Source: a virus. Taken from it: 21,150 nt of DNA. The translations under genes and the position numbers were made by a program. The notes under the pieces were generated by a model, which saw nothing but the letters and a program-made list of their open reading frames with translations, ran no database searches and was not told the origin of the DNA. This document shows, piece by piece, positions 13,320 to 19,845 of the stretch. The stretch is from the IMG/VR virus record IMGVR_UViG_3300046458_000159, positions 1 through 21,150 of that record. One strand, 5' to 3'. Position 1 is the first letter of the stretch. Each line of letters opens with the position of its first letter.

Positions 13320-13518
13320 TGCACTTCAGGTGTTGGGCGAGCGCCACGACTTTGAGGAATGGCAGGAAACGGTATCGACCTTCCTGATCAATTTGGCAGC
13401 AGCCCCCGCCGAGGAATCTGCACGATTCGCCGAAATGTCGAGACTTCTTTTCGAGATTACCGAAAAGCAGTCGCGACTCCTTGAAGATTTCAGCAGAACG
13501 GGAATCAGTACAACTTAA
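13207..13518 (+). CDS. Small helical phage protein, function unknown
   Basis: The 103-residue protein has AGAGG 7 bases upstream of its ATG. It starts with a strongly charged helix (AQIQRDKRAKEKALLERIGAEKRT) and is predicted helical almost throughout; the stretch IVSKALDDALQVLGERHDFEEWQETVSTFLIN resembles small phage proteins that bind DNA or regulate. The last codons overlap the end of the convergent cargo gene by four bases. It marks the end of the plus-strand block before the inverted cargo. Confidence 0.6.
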   Translation: MAKDNAQIQRDKRAKEKALLERIGAEKRTLIVSKALDDALQVLGERHDFEEWQETVSTFLINLAAAPAEESARFAEMSRLLFEITEKQSRLLEDFSRTGISTT

Positions 13519-14078
13519 AAGTGTGGATTGCTGCGTCTTACTAAAAATGGGCGAGCAAAAATCGAACAATTAATTTTATCTGCCTCATACAGTAAAGCTG
13601 TATGCAGCTCTCGTGCATTCCGTATTAAATCTTCGATGTTATCCATAATCTCGGCGTGCCTAGGGAGTGAATGCTCAGGATCTATTACAAAATCAAGTCC
13701 CGCTCCAAAGCGAATACTGTTGATCGCCTGGTAGGTTGAGAAGTATTTTTCATATGCAGGAATTGCTTGAGGGAAATATATATTAATCAACGTCCAGTGC
13801 TCATCCGACCTTGGCTGTGCCTCATCACCAGGAACCGAGACTACCTGTGGCTCAGGGAGCGCTTGCTTTTGATCAATTTTTCTCACCTCGCTAGCCATAC
13901 GTGTCGCATTGACATGCATGTTTCGCATATCTTTAGAGATCTCGACATAGAGACCCTCGAGCTTATTCCTAAGTATTTCACGCTCAGCTCTTCTGGCTCC
14001 GAGAACGTAAGTAATTACACTCGATGAAATAGCGCCGCCAACTAATGCGCTAATTATTGAACTAAAAATATCGGCCAC
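13515..14078 (-). CDS. Membrane-anchored cargo protein, function unknown
   Basis: The 187-residue protein starts at a GTG with AAGGAGAGG upstream. An N-terminal membrane segment (about residues 7-27, SIISALVGGAISSSVITYVLG) is followed by a positive ARRAE stretch and a long cytoplasmic, mainly helical domain with no recognised motif (HWTLINIYFPQAIPAYEKYF, then a helix around residues 145-170). The gene is AT-richer than its neighbours and runs against the early operon, which suggests recent acquisition. The topology resembles small membrane-tethered exclusion or sensor proteins, but no function can be assigned. Its leader is identical to that of the next minus-strand gene. Confidence 0.65.
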   Translation of the reverse strand: MADIFSSIISALVGGAISSSVITYVLGARRAEREILRNKLEGLYVEISKDMRNMHVNATRMASEVRKIDQKQALPEPQVVSVPGDEAQPRSDEHWTLINIYFPQAIPAYEKYFSTYQAINSIRFGAGLDFVIDPEHSLPRHAEIMDNIEDLIRNARELHTALLYEADKINCSIFARPFLVRRSNPHF

Positions 14079-14083
14079 GCGCC

Positions 14084-14125
14084 TCTCCTTGATCCGGCTC
14101 CATGCCGGTCACCCGTAATACCCCA
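14084..14125 (-). repeat. 42-bp leader repeat, copy A
   Basis: This 42-base sequence, identical to 14428-14469, lies immediately 5' of the gene ending at 13515. On the minus strand it contains TGGGGTATTAC, a CCGGC-ATGGA-GCCGG hairpin and the AAGGAGA ribosome site. Confidence 0.9.
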
Positions 14126-14179
14126 ACTGAAACCAACTTGCCACTACAGGCAACGCAGGTAGCTCACGATCAGAACAAA

Positions 14180-14422
14180 CTACCGGGCTGAATTCATGCT
14201 CTTGGCTCGCTCCAAAGCCATTGGCTCAACTTCGGTGAATGCCTGCGCCTCAGATTCCCAGCTCTCTGATGCGTGCTTAAACACTCCGGCAACGCCAGGC
14301 GCGCCCGTCGTGGTTACAAACACGGCAGAGGTCGGTTTTCCGTCGACGTAATCATCGAGGGTGATGTTCACCTCGATTTCGCCGACTCGAACAGTTTTTG
14401 ATTTCCCATCTTTTGCTGTCAC
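14180..14422 (-). CDS. Small cargo protein, function unknown
   Basis: The 80-residue protein starts at a GTG preceded by AAGGAGAAGG from the repeated leader. It is beta-rich in its first half (KTVRVGEIEVNITLDDYVDG, TSAVFVTTTG) and helical in its second. There is no membrane segment. It is separated by 100 bases from the membrane-anchored gene downstream, including the second copy of the leader. The shared leader suggests co-regulation of the pair. Confidence 0.6.
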   Translation of the reverse strand: MTAKDGKSKTVRVGEIEVNITLDDYVDGKPTSAVFVTTTGAPGVAGVFKHASESWESEAQAFTEVEPMALERAKSMNSAR

Positions 14423-14427
14423 AGCCT

Positions 14428-14469
14428 TCTCCTTGATCCGGCTCCATGCCGGTCACCCGTAATACCCCA
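14428..14469 (-). repeat. 42-bp leader repeat, copy B
   Basis: Identical to 14084-14125. It precedes the 80-residue cargo gene, again ending in its ribosome site. Flanking bases on the far side differ completely, so the repeat has a sharp edge. Confidence 0.9.
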
Positions 14470-14495
14470 TATTAACGAATCACGCCAGCCAGCAC

Positions 14496-14873
14496 CTAAA
14501 GGCCGAAAATCTTGAAAGGCAGATCGCCATAGGCCCAGATCAGCGTCCCAGCAATTACTAGACTAAACAGCGCTCTATCGGACTTGTTGAAATAAGGCAC
14601 GAACTTATCTCGCTGTTCGTTCAAGCCTTCCCAGCCAAAACCAGCAGGCGTTATTGACAGTCTTGCTCTGACCAATACGGCTTCGGCCAAAAGAGCAAAC
14701 ACGGTGGTAACTGCCCCGCTTCTGCTAAACCAGCCCCCAAGATCAACCCCGGATAGTGGTGGGTAGGGAACTATCAAAGAGAGCACGGGGGCGAGGATCG
14801 CCAATGCGATCAAGCACCAAGCGACCTTCAAGCTATTTTGCAAATCATCATCCACTGGTTCTTTGAACGACAT
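14496..14873 (-). CDS. Small membrane protein of the cargo block
   Basis: The 125-residue protein has three likely membrane segments: about residues 16-36 (VAWCLIALAILAPVLSLIVPY), 53-68 (AVTTVFALLAEAVLVR) and 101-117 (ALFSLVIAGTLIWAYGD). A charged loop (GWEGLNEQRDKFVPYFNKSDR) lies before the last. The start ATG is preceded only by a weak GGGAA. The gene is divergent from the methyltransferase, with 50 bases between start codons, so a divergent promoter pair is likely. No family was recognised. Confidence 0.6.
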   Translation of the reverse strand: MSFKEPVDDDLQNSLKVAWCLIALAILAPVLSLIVPYPPLSGVDLGGWFSRSGAVTTVFALLAEAVLVRARLSITPAGFGWEGLNEQRDKFVPYFNKSDRALFSLVIAGTLIWAYGDLPFKIFGL

Positions 14874-14923
14874 CGAAACGTTCCCGGCTTACCAAAAATT
14901 CAATATACCGGCGAGGCCCCATC

Positions 14924-16606
14924 ATGCCCATTACTTACGGAAGCGTGTGCAGCGGCATCGAAGCCGCAACACAGGCCTGGCACCCGCTGGGCATGTGCGC
15001 CGCCTGGTTCGCCGAGATTGAGCCGTTCCCCTCGGCGGTGTTGGCCCACCACTACCCTGACGTGCCGAACCACGGCGACATGACCAAGCTGGCCGCCCTG
15101 GTGCTGGCCGGCAAGATCCCGGCACCGGACGTGCTGGTTGGCGGCACCCCATGCCAGGCCTTCTCGGTTGCTGGTATGCGCGAAGGCCTCACCGACCCGC
15201 GCGGCGCCCTCACCATCAAATACGTGGAGCTTGCAGATGCAGTTGACTATGTTCGCGCCGGCCAGCGAAAGCCCGCCAGCGTTATCGTCTGGGAGAACGT
15301 CCCCGGCGTCCTCAGTGACAAAGGGAACGCCTTCGGATGCTTTCTTGGTGCGCTTGCTGGGGAAGACTGCGAGCTGCAGCCTCCAGGGAAGAAATGGCAG
15401 GACGCTGGTTGTGTGTATGGACCCAAAAGAACAATCGCGTGGCGGGTCCTGGACGCCCAATATTTCGGCCTGGCCCAACGACGCCGTCGTGTGTTCGTTG
15501 TCGCAAGTGCTCGAGACGGGTTCGATCCCGCCGAGGTACTTTTTGAGCGCGAAGGCGTGCGCCGGGATACTGCGCCGCGCCGAGGCGAGGGGCAAGACGT
15601 TACCGGAACAGCTCCTTTCGGCCCTGCACTCCAGTGCGGATGTGGATCCGTCTTCGCTGAATCCCTAGGCCAATACGGTTGCCCGAACTGCGAAGGCGAT
15701 GAAGGGCCGGCGGTGTCAATGTTCGGCGGGATACCGGCGTTCGGCGGTCACGGCCTGGAAGGATCAGTTGAGCGATCCGCCACGCTTACCGCGAAGGACA
15801 CCCGCCTGGATGTGGAAAGCGAAACATTCTTCATCGCGCCGACACTGGCTGGCGGGGGCCGAAAGTCCGGAGGGTACTCGCTCGACGACATCCCGCTCAC
15901 GGCTCCAGCACTTCGCGCCCAAGCACAAAGCAGCCACCGAGCCGACTCTGAAGCATTCATCGTGGCTGGCACTCTGCAGGCCGGCGGCAAGGCGGCTGGC
16001 AGCGCCACTCAGCAGGATGCTGAATCGGGTCTGCTGGTGGTGCATGGCACGCAAGACCCTGGTGTCAGCGACAGTCTTGCCTTTGCCTTGGGCCGAAACA
16101 ACGGAGCGGAAAACGCGGTGCTGGCATTCTCCTGCAAGGATCACGGCGCCGACGCGGGGGTGATTGCCCCTACCCTGCGGGCAATGAATCACTCAGGCAG
16201 CCACGCCAATGCAGGCGGGCAGGTCGCGGTGTGCATCACTGGAGACATCACGCACACGCTCAAGACTGAGGGGTTCGATGGGAGTGAGGACGGAACAGGC
16301 CGTGGGCAGCCGATAGTCGCATGCCGCGAGATAGCCCAGACCTTGACCAGCAACTACGGCAAGCAAGTCGACAACACAGACTCATCCCTGGGCCCCAACG
16401 TTGTGTCTTCCACCAGCGCTGTCCGTCGACTCACTCCCCGCGAGTGCGAACGCCTTCAGGGTATGGCCGACGACTACACCCTGATCCCATGGCGCGGCAA
16501 GCCAGCCAGCGAGTGCCCGGACGGCCCCCGCTACAAGGCGATCGGCAACAGCAAGGCCGTCACCGTGGTTCGATGGATCGGCCGGCGCTTGCTGCAGCAG
16601 CTTTAA
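14924..16606 (+). CDS. Phage C5-cytosine DNA methyltransferase (Dcm/M.HhaI type)
   Basis: The 560-residue enzyme transfers a methyl group from S-adenosylmethionine to carbon 5 of cytosine. Motif I is YGSVCSGIEAA (5-15), motif IV GGTPCQAFS has the nucleophile C77, motif VI is WENV (E124), motif VIII is QRRRRVF (185-191), motif IX is RRLTPRECERLQG (501-513) and motif X is YKAIGNSKAV (537-545). Between motifs VIII and IX lies an unusually long variable region of about 310 residues containing a four-cysteine cluster (C238, C240, C253, C256), probably a zinc knuckle, and several glycine-rich segments. That is where target recognition resides. No partner endonuclease is adjacent, so it is an orphan enzyme, probably protecting phage DNA or altering expression. 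Confidence 0.93.
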   Translation: MPITYGSVCSGIEAATQAWHPLGMCAAWFAEIEPFPSAVLAHHYPDVPNHGDMTKLAALVLAGKIPAPDVLVGGTPCQAFSVAGMREGLTDPRGALTIKYVELADAVDYVRAGQRKPASVIVWENVPGVLSDKGNAFGCFLGALAGEDCELQPPGKKWQDAGCVYGPKRTIAWRVLDAQYFGLAQRRRRVFVVASARDGFDPAEVLFEREGVRRDTAPRRGEGQDVTGTAPFGPALQCGCGSVFAESLGQYGCPNCEGDEGPAVSMFGGIPAFGGHGLEGSVERSATLTAKDTRLDVESETFFIAPTLAGGGRKSGGYSLDDIPLTAPALRAQAQSSHRADSEAFIVAGTLQAGGKAAGSATQQDAESGLLVVHGTQDPGVSDSLAFALGRNNGAENAVLAFSCKDHGADAGVIAPTLRAMNHSGSHANAGGQVAVCITGDITHTLKTEGFDGSEDGTGRGQPIVACREIAQTLTSNYGKQVDNTDSSLGPNVVSSTSAVRRLTPRECERLQGMADDYTLIPWRGKPASECPDGPRYKAIGNSKAVTVVRWIGRRLLQQL

Positions 16607-16845
16607 GCTCGACCGGCAATCAGCCTGGCACCAACCTCACGCCCAGCAACCTGCGCCAAGCCACGGTCAACATAGGTTCGGTCACCGGCAACAACCGGCA
16701 CCACCACCTCACCACCGCGCTTTACCTCGACGTTGATACGCCAGGTCTCCCGGCCTTCCTCGTCCTTGTCGCATTCCATGTAGTTCCAAACCTGAAAGCC
16801 TTCGATCTCATCGTAAATATCGTGCTTGGTCATGGTCCAGCCCAT
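16603..16845 (-). CDS. Small hypothetical protein convergent with the methyltransferase
   Basis: The 80-residue frame (76 from the second Met, MTKHDIYDEI) encodes a beta-rich acidic protein (FQVWNYMECDKDEEGRETWRINVEVKRGGE) with no membrane segment. Its stop overlaps the methyltransferase stop by four bases. No good ribosome site precedes either start, so the start is uncertain. The amino-acid pattern is protein-like, and the opposite strand has no alternative gene here. Confidence 0.5.
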   Translation of the reverse strand: MGWTMTKHDIYDEIEGFQVWNYMECDKDEEGRETWRINVEVKRGGEVVVPVVAGDRTYVDRGLAQVAGREVGARLIAGRA

Positions 16846-16903
16846 TTAGAGGAAGGGGCCATCGTAGCACCACACACCGGGCATGGCCCGGCAAGGAATC
16901 CCC

Positions 16904-17461
16904 GTGATCAACCTGTTCTGGCGCCTCGTCGCCAAGCTGCTTGCGCGCCCGGCGGTTGCCGCCTCTCTCATCACCCGCGCCCAGCGCACACCGTACCTGC
17001 ACATCATGTCCGCCGACGGCGCCGAGATGTACATGGGCCGCTGGTGGCTGTTCAACCCCTACTCCCGCGACACGCACAAGCCGGCGCGGTGGTGGTGCCC
17101 ATGGTCGTTCCGCGTACACCACATCATGCGGCCCGATGAAGACCGGGATCTGCACGACCACCCGTGGGATGCCCGCACGATCATCCTCCGCGGCTGGTAC
17201 AAGGAGCAGCGCTTGATAGAGGGCTTCGAGCACCAGCTTGCGGCGCTCGGCTACAGCGGCTCGTCCGAGGCCACGGAATACATCGATCGCCAGGCTGGTG
17301 ACACTGCCCGACTGCGGCACGGCGAGTACCACCGCATTGATCAGATATCACCAGGCGGCGTCTACACCCTCTTCATCACCAGCAAGTGGCGTGGTGACTG
17401 GGGCTTTCTGGTCAACGGCGTGAAGGTGCCATGGCGCACCTACACCGGTGCCGATGACTGA
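16904..17461 (+). CDS. Cupin-like phage protein, function unknown
   Basis: The product is 185 residues from the GTG at 16904, which has an excellent ribosome site (AAGGA, 6 bases); the ATG at 16883 is the alternative but has none. The N-terminus (INLFWRLVAKLLARPAVAASLI) is hydrophobic or amphipathic. The core has a double-stranded beta-helix pattern: FRVHHIMRPDEDRDLHDHPWDARTIILRG (with H84 and H86) and then RLRHGEYHRI (with H143), giving the histidine-rich metal site expected of a cupin. Substrate and role are unknown. The family is often found among Pseudomonas phage early genes. Confidence 0.65.
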   Translation: MINLFWRLVAKLLARPAVAASLITRAQRTPYLHIMSADGAEMYMGRWWLFNPYSRDTHKPARWWCPWSFRVHHIMRPDEDRDLHDHPWDARTIILRGWYKEQRLIEGFEHQLAALGYSGSSEATEYIDRQAGDTARLRHGEYHRIDQISPGGVYTLFITSKWRGDWGFLVNGVKVPWRTYTGADD

Positions 17462-17552
17462 AATCACGATAGGAGTACATCCGTACTCCACCCGCAAAAC
17501 CTGTAACCCCTCCCCCTTCAAAGTCAGCCGCTATAGCGGCAAGGACGAAGTC

Positions 17553-17912
17553 ATGCCTGAAGAAAATGGAAAGCACTGGAACGGCGAAGGATTGCCGCCT
17601 GTTGGAACAAACAGCGAAGCATTCAGCGCTCGGACAGCGACATTTCGGCAATGCACAGTTCTGGCCCACCGCAACGGAATGGCTGTAGTTAGCTTCCTCG
17701 ATCAGGAGGAATTGCAGTGGGCCACAGAGTTTCGCTCGGCAGACAAGGCAGCAGCCGATGCACGGGATTCCGCCATCAACCTGATGATCGGTCACGTCAA
17801 AGATCACCCGGGTGGTCGACACGGTGCGCCGCACCTGACGCAACTCAAGATTCAGGAAGAGGCATGCCGAGACCTGTACGACGCTGGGTACCGCAAAGAG
17901 GTGACGCCATGA
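17553..17912 (+). CDS. Hypothetical phage protein
   Basis: The product is 119 residues from the ATG at 17553, preceded by AAGGA. The same frame is open back to 17448, but that part overlaps the cupin gene and looks untranslated. Sequence features are a mixed alpha/beta chain (RQCTVLAHRNGMAVVSFLDQEEL) and a helix with histidines (NLMIGHVKDHPGGRHGAPHLTQ). No motif was recognised. Its stop overlaps an 18-codon ORF (ATGA at 17909-17912). Confidence 0.6.
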   Translation: MPEENGKHWNGEGLPPVGTNSEAFSARTATFRQCTVLAHRNGMAVVSFLDQEELQWATEFRSADKAAADARDSAINLMIGHVKDHPGGRHGAPHLTQLKIQEEACRDLYDAGYRKEVTP

Positions 17913-17965
17913 TCGCCACCCTCTGGTTCGCCTACGTCTTCATCTACAAGGGGCCCAGGCCATGA
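17909..17965 (+). CDS. 18-residue hydrophobic micro-ORF coupled on both sides
   Basis: The ORF reads MIATLWFAYVFIYKGPRP. Its ATG overlaps the stop of the gene before it (ATGA, 17909-17912), and its stop overlaps the start of the gene after it (ATGA, 17962-17965). The peptide is a short hydrophobic helix with a basic tail, as in small membrane peptides. Alternatively it only serves to carry ribosomes from one gene to the next. Confidence 0.5.
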   Translation: MIATLWFAYVFIYKGPRP

Positions 17966-18207
17966 ATACCTATCGACACACCTTCGCAGCCATCTGCCCT
18001 TCCGACGGCGAAACGATCCTCTACAGACTGGAATTGCGCTCGAGCGCCATGATTCGCGTCGAGCACATCAAGGCGACGACAGCGCTGATCACCAAAGGCT
18101 GGCATGAACAGATTGCCGACAGCTTGGCCGAGTCCCTTGGCGGCGATCAAACCATCATCGCCACGCACCAGGGCGTTGAGATCGAAACAGTGAGGCTTAG
18201 CGGATGA
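17962..18207 (+). CDS. Small phage protein, function unknown
   Basis: The 81-residue protein starts with an ATG that overlaps the micro-ORF stop and ends in an ATGA overlap with the next gene, so four genes in a row are translationally coupled. It is an alpha/beta chain (RHTFAAICPSDGETILYRLELRSS, VEHIKATTALITKGWHEQIADSL) with no membrane segment. It may work together with the transglycosylase-like protein that follows, judging only from position. Confidence 0.62.
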   Translation: MNTYRHTFAAICPSDGETILYRLELRSSAMIRVEHIKATTALITKGWHEQIADSLAESLGGDQTIIATHQGVEIETVRLSG

Positions 18208-18950
18208 TCCATTACCACGGCTTGCCGATAACACCGGAGACGGCCGCGGCCGCGGCGATTGGTGGTGGTCACGCCTTCGTGAGCTTCAGCGATCCCCGGC
18301 AACTCGCACTGGCGGCGCAAGTCTGCCAGTCGTTTGCCGTCGACAACGGAGCGTTTTCCGCTTGGAAGCAGGGCAAGCCGGTTACCGATTGGCAGCCGTT
18401 CTATCGCTGGGCGGCCGACGCGAAGCTGATACCTGCGTGCGACTTCGCCGTAATACCCGACGTGATCGATGGGGACGAAGCCGCAAACGACGCGCTTATC
18501 GAGGAATGGCCGCTGCCACGGTGGTTCGGTGCGCCGGTCTGGCACATGCACGAAAGCCTTGAGCGACTGGAGCGCCTGGCGAGCAGTTGGCCAAGGGTGT
18601 GTATCGGCAGTTCGGGCGATTATTCGCAGCCGGGCAGCGCTGCGTGGTGGACGCAGATGGCAAAGGCAATGCGGGTTGTTTGCGACGATTATGGCAGGCC
18701 GATGTGCAAGCTTCACGGCTTGCGCATGCTTGACCCGGCAATCTTCGGCCACCTGCCTCTTTCCAGCGCTGACAGCACAAACATCGGCCGTAACATCGGA
18801 ATCGACCAAGCCTGGCGCGGCACGTACTCCCCGCCAACTAAGGAGGCCCGCGCAACTGTAATGCGCAGCCGCATCGAGTCGCACAATTCGCCGCCCCGCT
18901 GGACCTACCAAACCCCAGAACCGGCGCCGAAACAAGGCGCACTGCTATAA
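18204..18950 (+). CDS. tRNA-guanine transglycosylase/DpdA-like phage protein
   Basis: The 248-residue protein resembles the TIM-barrel fold of tRNA-guanine transglycosylases and the phage DNA enzyme DpdA, which exchange a guanine for a 7-deazaguanine base. Suggestive motifs are VDNGAFSAW (D47, compare DSGGFQ of TGT), DFAVIPDVIDGDE (80-92), PVWHMHESLERLERL (111-125), VCIGSSGDYSQPG (132-144), KLHGLRMLDP (169-178) and SADSTNIGRN (D190, a possible nucleophile position). It is shorter than bacterial TGT (about 375) and lacks the C-terminal zinc-binding CxCx2C motif, as phage types often do. The start overlaps the preceding stop (ATGA). No 7-deazaguanine synthesis genes are in the window. Assignment is by motif memory and needs a profile search. 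Confidence 0.55.
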   Translation: MIHYHGLPITPETAAAAAIGGGHAFVSFSDPRQLALAAQVCQSFAVDNGAFSAWKQGKPVTDWQPFYRWAADAKLIPACDFAVIPDVIDGDEAANDALIEEWPLPRWFGAPVWHMHESLERLERLASSWPRVCIGSSGDYSQPGSAAWWTQMAKAMRVVCDDYGRPMCKLHGLRMLDPAIFGHLPLSSADSTNIGRNIGIDQAWRGTYSPPTKEARATVMRSRIESHNSPPRWTYQTPEPAPKQGALL

Positions 18951-18966
18951 CCACCTTCCCCCTTAA

Positions 18967-18987
18967 GGCCTGCCGGTTACCGGCGGG
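18967..18987. terminator. Hairpin between convergent genes
   Basis: GCCTGCCGG-TTA-CCGGCGGGC forms a 9-bp stem (one G-T pair) just after the plus-strand gene ends and before the minus-strand gene ends. There is no T-tract, so termination is possible but weak. Confidence 0.4.
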
Positions 18988-18993
18988 CGAGGG

Positions 18994-19236
18994 TCACGGA
19001 AGCTGACTATCAACCCAGCGTTCGGCTACCGACATCGCTTCGTCCAGGGCGGCAGGGTAATCGGCCCAGGGCCCAGCCAGCTCAGCTGCGACTTCACCCA
19101 TTCCGTGTATGTCCACGGGCTCGATGATTGTCGCGGATACAGGCACCGGGTCGTTCGGCCTTTTCCAGGCGAACTTGAGGAATACCGTGTGACCTCGGTA
19201 CTCATGAGCGATCGGCACATCTAGGTTGTGTGACAC
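18994..19236 (-). CDS. Small hypothetical phage protein
   Basis: The product is 80 residues from a GTG at 19236 that has a near-perfect ribosome site (GGGAGG, 4 bases). The frame stays open much further upstream, to 19506, but that part would run antisense through the start of the next plus-strand gene, and its sequence (arginine/serine/proline rich) does not look like protein. The product is beta-rich at first (HEYRGHTVFLKFAWKRPND, PVSATIIEPVDIHGMGE) and helical at the end. No family was recognised. Confidence 0.6.
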   Translation of the reverse strand: MSHNLDVPIAHEYRGHTVFLKFAWKRPNDPVPVSATIIEPVDIHGMGEVAAELAGPWADYPAALDEAMSVAERWVDSQLP

Positions 19237-19387
19237 GCGTCCTCCCACAGGCGCAACGACTTGAACACCTGTTGTACACCCATCCAAAGGGTTGAGAAAC
19301 CCGAGCAAAACGCCATTACTCCATTCCCCTATGGCCATCGCAGAGCGGTGCGCCGACTTCTGCCGCCCAGCGCGGCAAGGACACCAC

Positions 19388-19609
19388 ATGTTCGCATTCA
19401 AACTCACCCTGATCCTGCTGGGCGCTTTGCTGTACCTGGTCGGCACCGCAGGCTGGTTCTTTTGGCTCGGCCCACGCCTTCTGGCCGACGGCGAAACAGC
19501 CGACATCCTCTACGCCTTCGCCGGCACCTGTGGCTGGCTGCTGATCACCTTCGGTTTCATCGTTCACATCATCAAGACAGCGCGGCCCGCGGCGGCCGGC
19601 GGGAGGTAG
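19388..19609 (+). CDS. Small two-helix membrane protein
   Basis: The 73-residue protein has two membrane segments (about residues 4-28, FKLTLILLGALLYLVGTAGWFFWLG, and 39-63, DILYAFAGTCGWLLITFGFIVHII) with a short polar hairpin between. The start ATG has AAGGA 5 bases upstream; longer upstream in-frame openings do not. It ends two bases before the excisionase start. It could be a small superinfection or membrane-effector protein, but no evidence beyond topology exists. Confidence 0.62.
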   Translation: MFAFKLTLILLGALLYLVGTAGWFFWLGPRLLADGETADILYAFAGTCGWLLITFGFIVHIIKTARPAAAGGR

Positions 19610-19611
19610 CT

Positions 19612-19845
19612 ATGGCACGACTTATTGCGCAGATCACAGTAAAGCTGCCGCGCCTCATGGAGGCCGGCGAGTACAGGAAGTTGCGGTATGTCGGCGGAAA
19701 GCCGAGCCTGCAGCAATTGAAGAAATGGATTGAGGAAGGCGAAGTGATCGGAGAGGTAAAAGGCGGGATGTATTTCGTCGATGTGCAGGCAGCAATCATG
19801 GGTTCGAGTGACCCGCTGCTGGCGAAGATGCTGGAGATAGGCTGA
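19612..19845 (+). CDS. xis: Excisionase-like DNA-binding protein
   Basis: The 77-residue protein has a strong ribosome site (GGGAGG, 5 bases). After a short strand (RLIAQITVKLPRLMEAGEYRKLRYV), the segment GGKPSLQQLKKWIEEGEVIGEVKGGMYFVDVQ is a winged-helix pattern as seen in MerR/AlpA/Xis-type excisionases. Its TGA overlaps the integrase ATG (TGATG at 19843-19847), so the two directionality proteins are made together. Xis family proteins bend attL/attR DNA and steer integrase toward excision. Confidence 0.75.
   Translation: MARLIAQITVKLPRLMEAGEYRKLRYVGGKPSLQQLKKWIEEGEVIGEVKGGMYFVDVQAAIMGSSDPLLAKMLEIG

Noticed and set aside
13587-13605. Inverted repeat ATACAG-TAAAG-CTGTAT resembling an SOS box
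   Set aside because: The half-sites are in the wrong order (ACAG then CTGT) and spacing for LexA, and it lies inside a coding region.
14900-15595. 231-codon open frame antisense to the methyltransferase
   Set aside because: Overlaps the conserved motifs of the methyltransferase on the plus strand; its composition follows from codon bias there.
19237-19506. Upstream extension of the minus-strand 80-residue gene
   Set aside because: Arg/Ser/Pro-rich, antisense to the start of the membrane protein gene; the GTG at 19236 has a near-perfect ribosome site.
19261-19611. Upstream in-frame extension of the excisionase gene
   Set aside because: Overlaps the small membrane protein gene in another frame; the ATG at 19612 has the strong ribosome site and excisionase-like length.
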